The notes: generated by a model not told the origin, from the letters alone. 64,000 bases of DNA from Clostridium sp. CMCC3677 (GCF_023845585.1 NZ_JAMQHS010000003.1:282671-346670); one strand, 5' to 3'; positions 27,371-36,720 are shown, counted from the stretch's first letter. Program-made: numbers and translations.

Positions 27371-27982
27371 TTATTTTATAATTTCACTAATTAATCTTTT
27401 AAAAAATCGTATATTTTTGCCTTTAATGCAACTATATTCCATAGGTGACATTGTTAGAGATCCCAATGTTCCTATTATTATATCTAGCATAGTATCAATC
27501 AAACTATTATTTTGAGAATTTAAACCAAATAATCTATCCGTAGAAAACTCCCATATCTCCCAAACGCCAGCCATTGCTATTGAAAAACTTAATATAAAAA
27601 TTAGTGAAAATAGTGGATTTAATTTATCACTAACTTTATGTGTATAATTCACATATATAGAAAATCCTATAACACTAATTATGATTCCAGATACAAAATG
27701 AAGTATTTTATCATAACAATATATATATGTATATATATCAAATACATTGCCTACATACATTGCCATAATTATGAAAGTTAAAATTAACAAGTAAATCATT
27801 TTACAATGTTTAATAAAAGTAACAGAAAAAACAAACTTTGCAATAAAAATAGTAATAATAAGTAATACAATTCTAAAGACATTATCACCTGACTGAAATA
27901 ATATATTAAATAGTAAGTGAATTACTAATATTGCACTCACTATTATTGTTATTATTTCATCATATGTTAATTTTCTTCTCAA
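27371..27982 (-). CDS. DUF2238/YjdF-like integral membrane protein
   Basis: 203 residues with about six membrane helices. The conserved core DKILHFVSGIIISVIGF, VWEIWEFSTDRLFG and SLIDTMLDIIIGTLGSL matches the DUF2238 pattern: His, Glu and Asp residues at membrane interfaces. The function is unknown. AGGAGG stands 8 nt before the TTG start, which has no competing ATG. Confidence 0.7.
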   Translation of the reverse strand: MRRKLTYDEIITIIVSAILVIHLLFNILFQSGDNVFRIVLLIITIFIAKFVFSVTFIKHCKMIYLLILTFIIMAMYVGNVFDIYTYIYCYDKILHFVSGIIISVIGFSIYVNYTHKVSDKLNPLFSLIFILSFSIAMAGVWEIWEFSTDRLFGLNSQNNSLIDTMLDIIIGTLGSLTMSPMEYSCIKGKNIRFFKRLISEIIK

Positions 27983-28068
27983 AATTTATTCCTCCTCAAT
28001 TTATATATCTTCTTAAACTATACTTTTTAAAACAATATTAACTGTAATTTGTTTTAAAATTAAAGCCT

Positions 28069-29034
28069 CTATATTTTTCTAATCATTAAAATGCGAGTAA
28101 TAATTGCACCACCAATAAAACCTCCTATATGCCCTAAATTATCTATACCCTTAATGGTAAATCCAGACATTAAAGTTAAAATTATTATTCCTACTAAATT
28201 TAATATATACCCCTTTTTTAATCTATGTCTTTCTTTTATACTAAATACTAGTATTGCTCCAAGTAAGCCAAATATAGCTCCAGATGCTCCTACCGATACT
28301 GAATTTTCATTCAATAATATGCTTAATAAACTTGAAGTTATAGCTGATGTAAAATATATACATAAATATTTGTTAACACCAAAAATTCTTTCTACTTGTG
28401 GTCCTAAAATATATAATGCATACATATTAGATAACAGATGAGTTATACCTCCATGTAAAAATGCACAAGTTATTAATCTCCAAATCTCACCTTGATATAT
28501 TAAATAATTATATTTAGCTCCAAAATCTATTAATACATTTATATCTATGTATAATATGCTTTTAGATTCAAATACTGTTAATAAGAATATAATCACATTT
28601 ATTGCAATTAAAATTAAAGTGCTCTTCTTATTTCTTGAAAATTTATTTAACTTAAATTCAGAGCTTTTATTTATATTAATAATTATATTTTTCAAAGGTT
28701 CACATGATTTATCACATAAAACTATGTTATTATTTTTTTTATTTATAACTAATTTATTTATATTTTCCTGTTTACTTCCTAAATATTCTCCATTTGAAAA
28801 TACCACTATATTTAAAGCAAAATTTTTTCCTAATGTTTTTAAATATGTTACAGCTTCATCTACGTTTATGTCTTCATGTTCTTCACTTGTAACTAGTACA
28901 CAATAGCTACCATATGGTAATTCCTTTATTGCAATATAATTTAATTTATCATAAAACTTACTATAATATTCTTTAATATAAAAATTATCATTTTTTATTA
29001 AGAAATTAAATAATTTTTGTTCTAAATATTTCAT
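28069..29034 (-). CDS. Rhomboid family intramembrane serine protease
   Basis: An approximately 321-residue protein. About 145 residues form a cytosolic N-terminal domain (YLKTLGKNFALNIVVFSNGEYLG), followed by six or seven membrane helices. The catalytic serine is in GASGAIFGLLGA (near residue 248), the histidine in DNLGHIGGFIGG (near 300), and HLLSNMYALYILG is the conserved helix 2 with its Asn. All three are intact, so it should be active; substrates are unknown. An ATG four codons upstream abuts the AAGGG site, so the internal ATG is chosen. Confidence 0.88.
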   Translation of the reverse strand: MKYLEQKLFNFLIKNDNFYIKEYYSKFYDKLNYIAIKELPYGSYCVLVTSEEHEDINVDEAVTYLKTLGKNFALNIVVFSNGEYLGSKQENINKLVINKKNNNIVLCDKSCEPLKNIIININKSSEFKLNKFSRNKKSTLILIAINVIIFLLTVFESKSILYIDINVLIDFGAKYNYLIYQGEIWRLITCAFLHGGITHLLSNMYALYILGPQVERIFGVNKYLCIYFTSAITSSLLSILLNENSVSVGASGAIFGLLGAILVFSIKERHRLKKGYILNLVGIIILTLMSGFTIKGIDNLGHIGGFIGGAIITRILMIRKI

Positions 29035-29075
29035 TCTTAAGTCCATCCCTTTTTATTATCTATTTATATTTTTCA

Positions 29076-29196
29076 GGCTATATTTTATAAAAGTGTTGAT
29101 ATATACATAAGTAATACAAATGCTGCCTTAAAAATTAAGACAGCATTATATAATATATTTTTATTAGCTATGTTTTAGATATATCAACACATTGCT
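29076..29196. repeat. Dispersed repeat R1, diverged copy with internal hairpin
   Basis: The left end GGCTATATTTTATAAAAGTG continues with TTGATATATACATAAG. The right end has ATATATCAACACATTGCTTAAACA. Between them AATGCTG-CCTTAA/TTAAG-CAGCATT (29119-29147) forms a compact hairpin that may end the pepF transcript. Boundaries on the right are approximate. Confidence 0.6.
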
Positions 29197-29214
29197 TAAA
29201 CATATCCTTATTCT

Positions 29215-30999
29215 TTAAAAATCAATCATATCTAATAATTCATTAAATCTTTTTATCGTTGCTTCTAAAGGTTCATCAGTAGTCATATCAACACCTGCAT
29301 TTCTTAGTATATCTATTGGATAATCACTTCCTCCAGATTTTAAGAAGCCTTTATATTTTTCAACCGCATTTTCCTTTTTCTCTAAAATAGCTTTAGAAAA
29401 TGCTGAAGCTGCTGCATAACCTGTAGCATATTGATAAACATAAAAATCTGAATAGAAATGAGGTATTCTTGACCATTCAATATCTATTTCTTTATCTACA
29501 ACCATATCTGGTCCAAAATATTTTACATTTAATTCATGCCATTTAGTATTGTAATCTTCAGAAGTTAAAGGTATTCCTTTTTCTAAAGTCTCATGGGTAT
29601 ATAATTCAAACTCTGCAAACATTAACTGTCTAAATACTGTAGTTCTTATTTGCTCTAATTCTTGATTTATCAAATAAAGCTTTTTATTTTCATCTTTTTC
29701 TTTATCTATTAAATAATGAATAAGTATTGATTCATTTGTAGTAGATGCAACTTCTGCACAGAATAAAGTATATCCTGCATAATAGTATGGTTGTTCTTTT
29801 CTTGAATAATATGAATGAATTGAATGGCCCATTTCATGTGCTAATGTAGATACATCACCAAGTTCATTATTATAATTTAATAATACATAAGGCATTGTAT
29901 CATATCCACCCCATGAATATGCTCCACCTTTTTTACCTTTATTTTCATATATATCTATCCAACCATCCTCTATACCACTCTTAAATATACTTAAATATTC
30001 ATCACCTAATGGCTTTAGTGCATCCAATACTATATCTACACCATCATTAAACTCTATCTTTTCTTTTGGAGTTTCAATAACTGGAACATATAAGTCATAC
30101 ATATGAATTTCATCTAAGCCTAAAAGTTTCTTTTTCACTTTTACATATCTGTGAAGAGAATCTAAATTATCATTTATAACTTTTACAGCATTTTTATATA
30201 CTTCTAAAGGTATATTGTTAGGTTTAAGTGACGCTTCTAAGGCACAATTATATTTTCTTATTTTGCTGCTAAAATTAAAGTTTTTAATTGAGCAAGTTAA
30301 AGAAGTGGCTAATGTATTTTGAAGTTTCTCATATTCACCAAATAACTGTTCAAATGCTCTTTTTCTAAGTTCCCTATTTTTACTTCTTATAAAAGAAGAA
30401 TAATTGCCCTCTGTTAATTCTATATCTTTTCCATCTTCATTTTTTATTTTTCCAAATGTCATATCTGCATTAGTTAAAATATTATGGATAGCTGATGGTG
30501 CATCTAAGCAATCAGAAGCTTGTGCTAAAAGCTCCTCCATTTCTTTTGACAATACATGTGGTTTTTCTTTTAATATGTCTTCAAATAAAAATTTATATGG
30601 TTTTAATTCATCTAATCTTTCTATTTCTTTTTCTATAAAACCATCTTCTAAACTCAATATTTCTGGAACAAAATAAGCTGTATAACTTGCAAACTCAGCC
30701 ATATATATATCAATTTTGCTCATTAAACTTTGATATGTTGCATTTGAAGTATCTTCATCAGACTTTAAATGAGCATATATATATAACTTTTCTGCTTTTC
30801 TTGATATTTCTTCACTTAACTTTAAATACTCTAATATACTTTCTCCACAATTTAATTTACCTGAAAAATCTTTTAAGCTATGAGCTTCATTTTTTAAATC
30901 ATTAAATTCTTTTTCCCACTCATCAATATTTTCATATATTTTTTCTACTTTCCATTTAAATTTGGATTCAATTTCTTCTCTCTTTTTCAATTCTTCCAT
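29215..30999 (-). CDS. pepF: Oligoendopeptidase F
   Basis: A cytoplasmic M3-family zinc metallopeptidase that degrades short peptides, 594 residues. The zinc site is LAHEMGHSIHSYY near residue 388 (HExxH), with the third ligand glutamate in ASTTNESILIHYL. The N-terminal helical PepF domain and the late GYAAASAFSKAIL segment are typical. A strong GGAGG site precedes the ATG. Confidence 0.94.
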   Translation of the reverse strand: MEELKKREEIESKFKWKVEKIYENIDEWEKEFNDLKNEAHSLKDFSGKLNCGESILEYLKLSEEISRKAEKLYIYAHLKSDEDTSNATYQSLMSKIDIYMAEFASYTAYFVPEILSLEDGFIEKEIERLDELKPYKFLFEDILKEKPHVLSKEMEELLAQASDCLDAPSAIHNILTNADMTFGKIKNEDGKDIELTEGNYSSFIRSKNRELRKRAFEQLFGEYEKLQNTLATSLTCSIKNFNFSSKIRKYNCALEASLKPNNIPLEVYKNAVKVINDNLDSLHRYVKVKKKLLGLDEIHMYDLYVPVIETPKEKIEFNDGVDIVLDALKPLGDEYLSIFKSGIEDGWIDIYENKGKKGGAYSWGGYDTMPYVLLNYNNELGDVSTLAHEMGHSIHSYYSRKEQPYYYAGYTLFCAEVASTTNESILIHYLIDKEKDENKKLYLINQELEQIRTTVFRQLMFAEFELYTHETLEKGIPLTSEDYNTKWHELNVKYFGPDMVVDKEIDIEWSRIPHFYSDFYVYQYATGYAAASAFSKAILEKKENAVEKYKGFLKSGGSDYPIDILRNAGVDMTTDEPLEATIKRFNELLDMIDF

Positions 31000-31044
31000 T
31001 AATTTACCTCCTATTTAAATTACAATAGTAAATACTTTGAAATT

Positions 31045-31443
31045 TTAAATATATTCTTCTTTCTTATCTTTGATATTTTCCCATACATTATTCATTTCTT
31101 CTTGTATTAATGTTATGCATTCGTGTATTTTTTCTTTAATAAAATCAAAATCATCTTCATATTTAAATTTTATAACATATGTTGGATCATATTCATCTAA
31201 ATCCTCTTCTATTTCATATCCTTTTTCAGTGAATCTTTCTGTATTAAATAAATCATATATAGCTGAATATTCCCATTCTTCTACATTTTTATTAGTATCA
31301 AAATACATATGTACGATTCCATCTAATACATAAAACTTTTTAACAAATAATCCACCTTCACTTACTTCAAAACTTCCTAACTCTTTCTTTATAAATCCTG
31401 TTTCACTATCTTTCTCTATTAAAACTAAACTTGAAAATTCCAT
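31045..31443 (-). CDS. Conserved clostridial protein (DUF6762-like)
   Basis: 132 residues, strongly acidic (many Asp/Glu in DLDEYDPTYVIKFKYEDDFDFI), no membrane segment. It resembles small clostridial proteins I recall as DUF6762; that name is from memory and uncertain. AAGGA lies 12 nt before the ATG. It precedes pepF on the same strand by about 45 nt, so the two may be co-transcribed. Confidence 0.65.
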   Translation of the reverse strand: MEFSSLVLIEKDSETGFIKKELGSFEVSEGGLFVKKFYVLDGIVHMYFDTNKNVEEWEYSAIYDLFNTERFTEKGYEIEEDLDEYDPTYVIKFKYEDDFDFIKEKIHECITLIQEEMNNVWENIKDKKEEYI

Positions 31444-31495
31444 AATTCAGCACCATCCTTTTAAATATTTGTTCATTTATAATAAGGCACATGAA

Positions 31496-31630
31496 AATAA
31501 ATAATAAGTTCAAAGTTGCAATGAATATTTTTCATCAAGCAAGAAGATGAATTGACCTCCTAGCGTGCCTATTAGGTCAATTTGACGACGCAGCACGATG
31601 AAAAATAGGCTGGCAAATGGACTTGTTATT
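31496..31630 (+). repeat. Dispersed repeat R2, copy 2
   Basis: 135 bp in inverse orientation to copy 1. The central hairpin TTGACCT/AGGTCAA is perfect here, and outer arms AATAACAAGTCCA and AATAATAAGTTCA pair imperfectly. About 14 differences from copy 1 were counted by eye. Confidence 0.8.
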
Positions 31631-31856
31631 TTTTTGATTGTGCCTAAATACATTATAAGTATATTTTATCTTAATAAGCAATAGAATTGCTTTTATTTAT
31701 TATATTTTTCCATTTTATGTATAAAAAACATTTAAATATTTGTAAATATATGGTAATATTTTCTTACAACATTTTATATTATGTTAACCTTTAGTTTTGT
31801 ATTATTAGAATTTTTTTAATTTCCAAAACATATTAAAAACATTACAGGAGGTGTTT

Positions 31857-32279
31857 ATGGAGAGGCAGGAGTTTTATAGTAGAAATATAAAAAAAAATAA
31901 TACAATTGATTTAAATCGATATAAGAAACAAAAGGTAAAGAAAAAACAAAAAAGAACTATTTTAAAACGTTATATCTGCACATTTTTAATTTTAATTACT
32001 TTAGTTCTTTCTTCTTTTATTATTACAAAAGAAATATATATTCAAAAAAGATGTGCTGATTTAGCTTATTCTGTTGAACATTATTTTACTAACGGCTTTG
32101 ATAAAAAAGATAAGCTTCTTAGAGTTCAAGAAATGTCATTAATTTATTCTGATGGAGAAAATGCTCTTGTAGAAGCTTCCGGATTATCAAAAGAAGAACC
32201 TCATAAAAAAACAATTTTAAAAGGAAATTTTAAAAAAGATAAAAGTAATTTTTGGGTACTAGATGAAGTATATAATTAG
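31857..32279 (+). CDS. Single-pass membrane protein of unknown function
   Basis: 140 residues: a basic N-terminal tail rich in Lys (KKQKVKKKQKRTILKR), one membrane helix (YICTFLILITLVLSSFIIT), and a C-terminal domain of about 80 residues expected outside the cell. No enzyme motif. AGGAGG lies 5 nt before the ATG. It precedes the metal ABC importer genes but is separated from them by a strong hairpin. Not recognised. Confidence 0.7.
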   Translation: MERQEFYSRNIKKNNTIDLNRYKKQKVKKKQKRTILKRYICTFLILITLVLSSFIITKEIYIQKRCADLAYSVEHYFTNGFDKKDKLLRVQEMSLIYSDGENALVEASGLSKEEPHKKTILKGNFKKDKSNFWVLDEVYN

Positions 32280-32309
32280 TAATAGTTGCAAACAATTTGC
32301 AACTAAGTA

Positions 32310-32355
32310 TATAATATATTTAGGCGTTATATAATATAATGTCTAAATATATTAT
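32310..32355 (+). terminator. Hairpin before metal ABC operon
   Basis: Perfect 13-bp arms ATAATATATTTAG/CTAAATATATTAT separated by about 19 nt and followed by TTTTTAAGG. It could end the upstream transcript or form part of the znuC-like leader. A second inverted repeat TTGCAAACAATTTGCAA lies just before it. Confidence 0.5.
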
Positions 32356-32376
32356 TTTTAAGGAGTTGATTACTTT

Positions 32377-33051
32377 TTGATAAAAATAAAAGATTTATCA
32401 TTTTCATATACAAACAAATCTGAACTTTTATTAGAGAATATTACACTTGATATACCTGGTGGTGTTTACTTATCAATACTAGGTGAAAATGGTAGTTGTA
32501 AAAGTACATTTATAAAATTGGTACTTGGATTATTAAAACCAACATCAGGTTCAATAACTTTAGATTTTAATAAAATTTCTTATGTACCTCAAAGATTAGA
32601 TAATTTTAATTCTCAATTTCCTATAACAGTAAAAGAACTGTTAACAATGCATGCAAAAACCATGGGAATTAAAAAAACTACTGAAATAGATGACGTATTA
32701 AATAAAGTTAATATGAAAAACTTCAAAAATTCATTAATTGGAAATTTATCTGGAGGGCAACAACAAAGAATATTTATTGCAAAAGCCCTTATAGGGAATC
32801 CTGATTTAATAATATTAGATGAACCATCAACTGGAGTTGATGAAAAAAGTCAGAATGAAATCTATCCTTTATTAAAAAGTTTAAATGAAGATTTAAACAA
32901 AACAATTATATCTGTTGAACATAATACAGATGTTGCACTTAAGTATTCTACTCATATTTTAAAAGTTAATAGTGGTATTCTTACTTTATATACTAAAAAA
33001 GAATTTATTAATTATCTTGAATGTGAACATCATAAGTCTTGCGCAATGTAA
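32377..33051 (+). CDS. Metal (zinc/manganese-type) ABC transporter ATP-binding protein
   Basis: 224 residues, a single ATPase domain. Walker A is GENGSCKST, the signature is LSGGQQQR, Walker B is LIILDEPSTGVD, and the switch His is in SVEHNTD. The C-terminal CEHHKSCAM is rich in metal ligands. Family resemblance is to ZnuC/AdcC/MtsB. The start is TTG, with AAGGAG 10 nt upstream. The permease gene follows by 32 nt. No solute-binding protein gene is adjacent. Confidence 0.88.
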   Translation: MIKIKDLSFSYTNKSELLLENITLDIPGGVYLSILGENGSCKSTFIKLVLGLLKPTSGSITLDFNKISYVPQRLDNFNSQFPITVKELLTMHAKTMGIKKTTEIDDVLNKVNMKNFKNSLIGNLSGGQQQRIFIAKALIGNPDLIILDEPSTGVDEKSQNEIYPLLKSLNEDLNKTIISVEHNTDVALKYSTHILKVNSGILTLYTKKEFINYLECEHHKSCAM

Positions 33052-33083
33052 ATATTTTATTAATTTTAGAAAGGTAATTATAT

Positions 33084-33878
33084 ATGTTTGAATTAAGTTT
33101 TATGCAAAATGCCTTTATGGCTGGAATTATAGTAGCAATACTTTGTCCATTTATTGGTCTATTTATTGTTCTTAGAAGAAATTCTATGATCGGAGATACA
33201 TTATCACACTCATCCTTTGCTGGAGTAGCTATTGGCCTCGTAATAGGAACAAATCCAATAATTACTGCTTTTTTATTTACATCACTTTGTGCAATAATAA
33301 TAGAATTTCTAAGAGATTATTATAAAAAATATTCTGAATTAGTTATGTCTATTGTATTGACCTTAAGTTTAGGTATTGCAATTATATTAGTAAGTAGCGG
33401 TAAAGCTGTTGCTAAAGTAGATTCTTTTTTATTTGGTAGTATATTAACTGTAACAAGAGCAGATATTTTACTAATTGCATTGATTGGTGCTGTTTGTATA
33501 ATACTTTTACTTATAATTTATAATAAATTAATATATGTAACATTTGATGAAAGTGGTGCTAAAACTGTTGGAATAAATGTTAAACTTATAAATTACATAT
33601 TTACATTATTAGTTGGTGCAACCATATCTCTTTCTATTCAAATAATGGGAATTTTAGTTGTTTCATCAATAATGGTAGTTCCTGTAGCAACTGCTATGCA
33701 ATTAAAAAAGGGGTTTAATAAAACACTAATTTTTTCTATAATCTTTGGGTTAATAGATGTTATATTAGGTCTAGTTTTATCATATTATCTTAATAGCGCT
33801 CCTGGAGGAACAATTGCTTTAACTTCAGTAATAATGCTAATATTAACTTTAATTTTTACTTCTAACAAAAATCATTAA
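33084..33878 (+). CDS. Metal ABC transporter permease (ABC-3 family)
   Basis: 264 residues with about eight membrane helices of the ABC-3 type. LRRNSMIGDTLSHSSFAGVAIG is the diagnostic segment contacting the ATPase, and PVATAMQL the late conserved one. It forms the importer with the preceding ATPase; zinc is the likeliest substrate given the Fur-family gene nearby, but manganese or iron is possible. AAAGG lies 10 nt before the ATG. Confidence 0.88.
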   Translation: MFELSFMQNAFMAGIIVAILCPFIGLFIVLRRNSMIGDTLSHSSFAGVAIGLVIGTNPIITAFLFTSLCAIIIEFLRDYYKKYSELVMSIVLTLSLGIAIILVSSGKAVAKVDSFLFGSILTVTRADILLIALIGAVCIILLLIIYNKLIYVTFDESGAKTVGINVKLINYIFTLLVGATISLSIQIMGILVVSSIMVVPVATAMQLKKGFNKTLIFSIIFGLIDVILGLVLSYYLNSAPGGTIALTSVIMLILTLIFTSNKNH

Positions 33879-33890
33879 AACATAGGTAAT

Positions 33891-33945
33891 AAAAAATGCT
33901 ACATAAACATTTATTTTAAAAATAAATTCTTATGTAGCATTTTTT
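33891..33945 (+). terminator. Terminator after metal ABC operon
   Basis: A perfect 16-bp stem AAAAAATGCTACATAA/TTATGTAGCATTTTTT, 12 nt past the permease stop. Confidence 0.9.
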
Positions 33946-34126
33946 ATTTAGTTCTGTTTTATTAGTATTATCAATAATTTAATATTCTTAAAGCAAAATC
34001 CTATCCTTTATCCCACATAGATATCATCTATAATTTTAATAATGGCAAAACGCTTTTAAAATAACGATTTTTTTAATTCTCAATACTTTATAAACTCAAT
34101 TTGAAGTTAAGAACTCTATCTATACT

Positions 34127-34540
34127 TTACTTATTTTTTTTGCACTCTTGACATACACCTTTAAGAATAAGGTTATGTTCTGTTAATGTAAAACCAGTTT
34201 TGTTTTCTACAAGTTCTTGTATTTGAATCATAGGACATGGAATCTCAACTTCTTTATGACAAATATCACATTTTAAAAAATGCATATGAGTCTTTTTCTT
34301 TAATTTATAAGAAAATACTCCATCTTCAAGAACAATTTTATCAATTATATCTTTTTCTTCAAATAACTCTAATGTTCTATAAATAGTACTTAAATTAATA
34401 TTTATATTATCACATCTACATATTTGATATATTTTTTCTGCGCTCAAACTATTATTAGAAATTCTTAATATTTCTAATATCTCAATTCTTCCTTTGGTTA
34501 CTTTTATATTCTTATTTTTTAAAAATTCTTTTAAATCCAT
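34127..34540 (-). CDS. Fur-family metalloregulator (Zur/PerR-like)
   Basis: 137 residues. The winged-helix half includes KVTKGRIEILEIL and INLSTIYRTLELFE. The metal half includes THMHFLKCDICHKEVEIPCP with a CxxC, and a second CxxC (CQEC) at the C-terminus, forming the structural zinc site. The position next to a metal importer and an MntP-like exporter favours Zur; PerR or Mur cannot be ruled out. AGGGG lies about 8 nt before the ATG. Confidence 0.85.
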   Translation of the reverse strand: MDLKEFLKNKNIKVTKGRIEILEILRISNNSLSAEKIYQICRCDNININLSTIYRTLELFEEKDIIDKIVLEDGVFSYKLKKKTHMHFLKCDICHKEVEIPCPMIQIQELVENKTGFTLTEHNLILKGVCQECKKNK

Positions 34541-34602
34541 TAGTATATCCCCTAATAAACATTCTTAAGTTTATTATAACACATGATTATTAAAGAACTA
34601 TA

Positions 34603-35154
34603 CTAAAAGAATACCATTTTTAATCCAAATAATATTAATATAACTCCTGCTAAAAAATCAGCATATTTACTTATAAAACTAATCTTTCTTATATATTTAC
34701 ATAAAAATAATCCACTTAAACATATTATCAATGTTATAAGCCCTATAAGCAAAGAATCTAATATAAGAAGTAAACTATTGTTTAAATTATGAAGAGTAGT
34801 AAATCCAACAACTAACGCATCTATGCTTACAGATACTCCTAGTATTATACAAGTACTACTCTTCTCTAATACATCATTTTTCTCATTATTCAATCCATCA
34901 AATATCATAAGTATACCTATAATAAAAAGTATTATACCACCTGCCAAAGAAGATATATTTACAATATAGAGATCAAATAAATATCCTATAGTACCTCCAA
35001 CATAAGTAAACAAAAACTGAAAAAAAGCAAATGACAGTATAAATTTTATTTTATTTCTGTAAGTAAGTATAGAATTTAATCCTATACTCAGTGTTACGCC
35101 AAACGCATCCATAGCTAATATAATTCCTATTAATATAACTTCGCTTAAACCCAT
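34603..35154 (-). CDS. MntP/YtaF-like putative manganese efflux protein
   Basis: 183 residues with six membrane helices in two repeats. Each repeat carries the MntP signature: LAMDAFGVTLSIGL in the first and VSIDALVVGFTTL in the second, with the intramembrane aspartates. Relatives are MntP (manganese export) and the sporulation protein YtaF. A GTG three codons upstream lies within the AAGGA region, so the ATG is used. It precedes the Fur-family gene by 62 nt and is probably co-transcribed with it. Confidence 0.8.
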   Translation of the reverse strand: MGLSEVILIGIILAMDAFGVTLSIGLNSILTYRNKIKFILSFAFFQFLFTYVGGTIGYLFDLYIVNISSLAGGIILFIIGILMIFDGLNNEKNDVLEKSSTCIILGVSVSIDALVVGFTTLHNLNNSLLLILDSLLIGLITLIICLSGLFLCKYIRKISFISKYADFLAGVILILFGLKMVFF

Positions 35155-35192
35155 AATAATCACTTTCCTTATATCTATTAAAATTACTATCT

Positions 35193-35212
35193 ATAATAAT
35201 AATTATTATTAT
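35193..35212. promoter_or_regulatory. 20-bp perfect palindrome in divergent region
   Basis: ATAATAATAATTATTATTAT lies 38 nt before the mntP-like start and about 160 nt before the phosphofructokinase. Fur/Zur/PerR boxes are AT-rich palindromes of this style, so it may be the operator of the Fur-family protein encoded two genes downstream. Confidence 0.4.
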
Positions 35213-35286
35213 GAAACTGAAAATATATGCAAAAATAATTAATTAATTTAATATTTATCAAAAAAACTATTTATTTAATGTACTTT

Positions 35287-35315
35287 TTGTTGTATATTAT
35301 TAAATAGAGTATTAC
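35287..35315 (+). promoter_or_regulatory. Candidate promoter of phosphofructokinase
   Basis: TTGTTG, 17-nt spacer, TATTAC: three of six and four of six matches respectively, 57 nt before the ATG. Confidence 0.35.
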
Positions 35316-35372
35316 TAATAAGTAAATAGTATATCACATTTATACTATTATGTTTTAAAAAGGAGCGTTTTT

Positions 35373-36590
35373 ATGTCTAATTGTATTATTGCACAATCTG
35401 GTGGTCCAACTTCTGTTATTAATTCTAGTGTAGTAGGATTAATACACGCTAACAAGTCACTTAAAGTTTTTGATAAGGTCTATGGTGGCTTAAATGGTAT
35501 TGAAGGAATTTTAAATAAAAATATAATTGATCTTACCTTAATTAATGAAGATGAATTACAAACTTTTAGATATACACCATCTTCTGGGTTAGGATCTTGT
35601 AGATATAAATTACAAAATCCCGATAATTCTTGTGATGAATATGAAAATTTAATAAAAATATTAAAAGAATATGATATAACTTCATTTTTTTATGTAGGTG
35701 GAAATGATTCAATGGATACAATTGCCAAACTTTCTGCTTATTCTAAAAAAAATAATATTGATATAAAATTTATAGGAATTCCTAAAACCATTGATAATGA
35801 TTTAATGTTTACAGATCATACACCTGGCTTTGGTAGCGCAGCAAAGTTCATTACAACATCAGTATTAGAAACTTATCTAGATTCTTCAGTTTATATAAAT
35901 AATGGTATATTTATATTAGAGACTATGGGACGAGACACAGGTTGGCTAGCAGCTTCAGCTTGCATAGCAAAAATAGATAACAAACCTGTTGCTGATTTCA
36001 TTTATCTTCCTGAAACTGTTTTTGATAAATACCAATTTATAAATGATGTTAGAGAAAGATTTAAAAAACAAAATAAAGTTTATATTGTTGTATCAGAAGG
36101 TATTAAAGATGAAACTGGTAAATTTATATCTGAATTCCAATGTGTTTCTAATGATAATTTTGGACATGCCCAATTAGGTGGTGTTAGTAAGTATCTAAGA
36201 AGTTTACTTCTTGATGCCGGTATAACTAAAAGAGTAAAGGCTTTAGAACTAGGAATTTTACAACGTTGTGCTATGCACTTTGCATCTGATTCTGATTTAA
36301 ATGAAGCTTATGATGTTGGTTATGTAGCTTTACAAAGTGCAGCAAATAATGAAAGTGGTAAAATGGTTGCTATAAAACGTGAAGATTCTAAAGACTATAA
36401 ATCATCTTATTTCTTAGTAGACGCTGATAAAGTAGCTAATAATGTTAGGTACTTCCCTTCTGAATGGATTAATGAGGATGGAAACTTTTTAAAAGAAGAA
36501 GCTTGTGAGTATTTTTCACCATTAGTAAAAAATATTCCTAATTTAAAACTAGAAAATAACTTACCACAATATAAAGTTTTTAATGTCTAA
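35373..36590 (+). CDS. pfp: Diphosphate-dependent 6-phosphofructokinase
   Basis: 405 residues of the phosphofructokinase family, phosphorylating fructose 6-phosphate in glycolysis. Two positions mark it as pyrophosphate-dependent. The phosphate loop reads YVGGNDSMDT, with Asp where ATP enzymes have Gly (GGDG). The catalytic segment reads IPKTIDNDL, with Lys where ATP enzymes have Gly (PGTIDND). The N-terminal QSGGPTSVINSS and the late GILQRCA are also typical. AAGGAG lies 7 nt before the ATG. The reaction would be reversible, allowing use in glycolysis and gluconeogenesis. Confidence 0.85.
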   Translation: MSNCIIAQSGGPTSVINSSVVGLIHANKSLKVFDKVYGGLNGIEGILNKNIIDLTLINEDELQTFRYTPSSGLGSCRYKLQNPDNSCDEYENLIKILKEYDITSFFYVGGNDSMDTIAKLSAYSKKNNIDIKFIGIPKTIDNDLMFTDHTPGFGSAAKFITTSVLETYLDSSVYINNGIFILETMGRDTGWLAASACIAKIDNKPVADFIYLPETVFDKYQFINDVRERFKKQNKVYIVVSEGIKDETGKFISEFQCVSNDNFGHAQLGGVSKYLRSLLLDAGITKRVKALELGILQRCAMHFASDSDLNEAYDVGYVALQSAANNESGKMVAIKREDSKDYKSSYFLVDADKVANNVRYFPSEWINEDGNFLKEEACEYFSPLVKNIPNLKLENNLPQYKVFNV

Positions 36591-36603
36591 TTATGTTTAA
36601 CTG

Positions 36604-36644
36604 AGTAAAAGAGTTATTAAACTCAAACTAATAACTCTCTTACT
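36604..36644 (+). terminator. Terminator after phosphofructokinase
   Basis: A 16-bp stem with one mismatch, AGTAAAAGAGTTATTA/TAATAACTCTCTTACT, 13 nt past the stop. Confidence 0.75.
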
Positions 36645-36681
36645 ATAAAAATCTAATATAACCAAGATTTCATATTATCTA

Positions 36682-36720
36682 AATAATGAACTTTTAGAAT
36701 ATATCTAAAAGTTCATTATT
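36682..36720 (-). terminator. Terminator at end of class V aminotransferase
   Basis: A perfect 17-bp stem AATAATGAACTTTTAGA/TCTAAAAGTTCATTATT with a 5-nt loop, starting at the stop codon. Confidence 0.75.
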
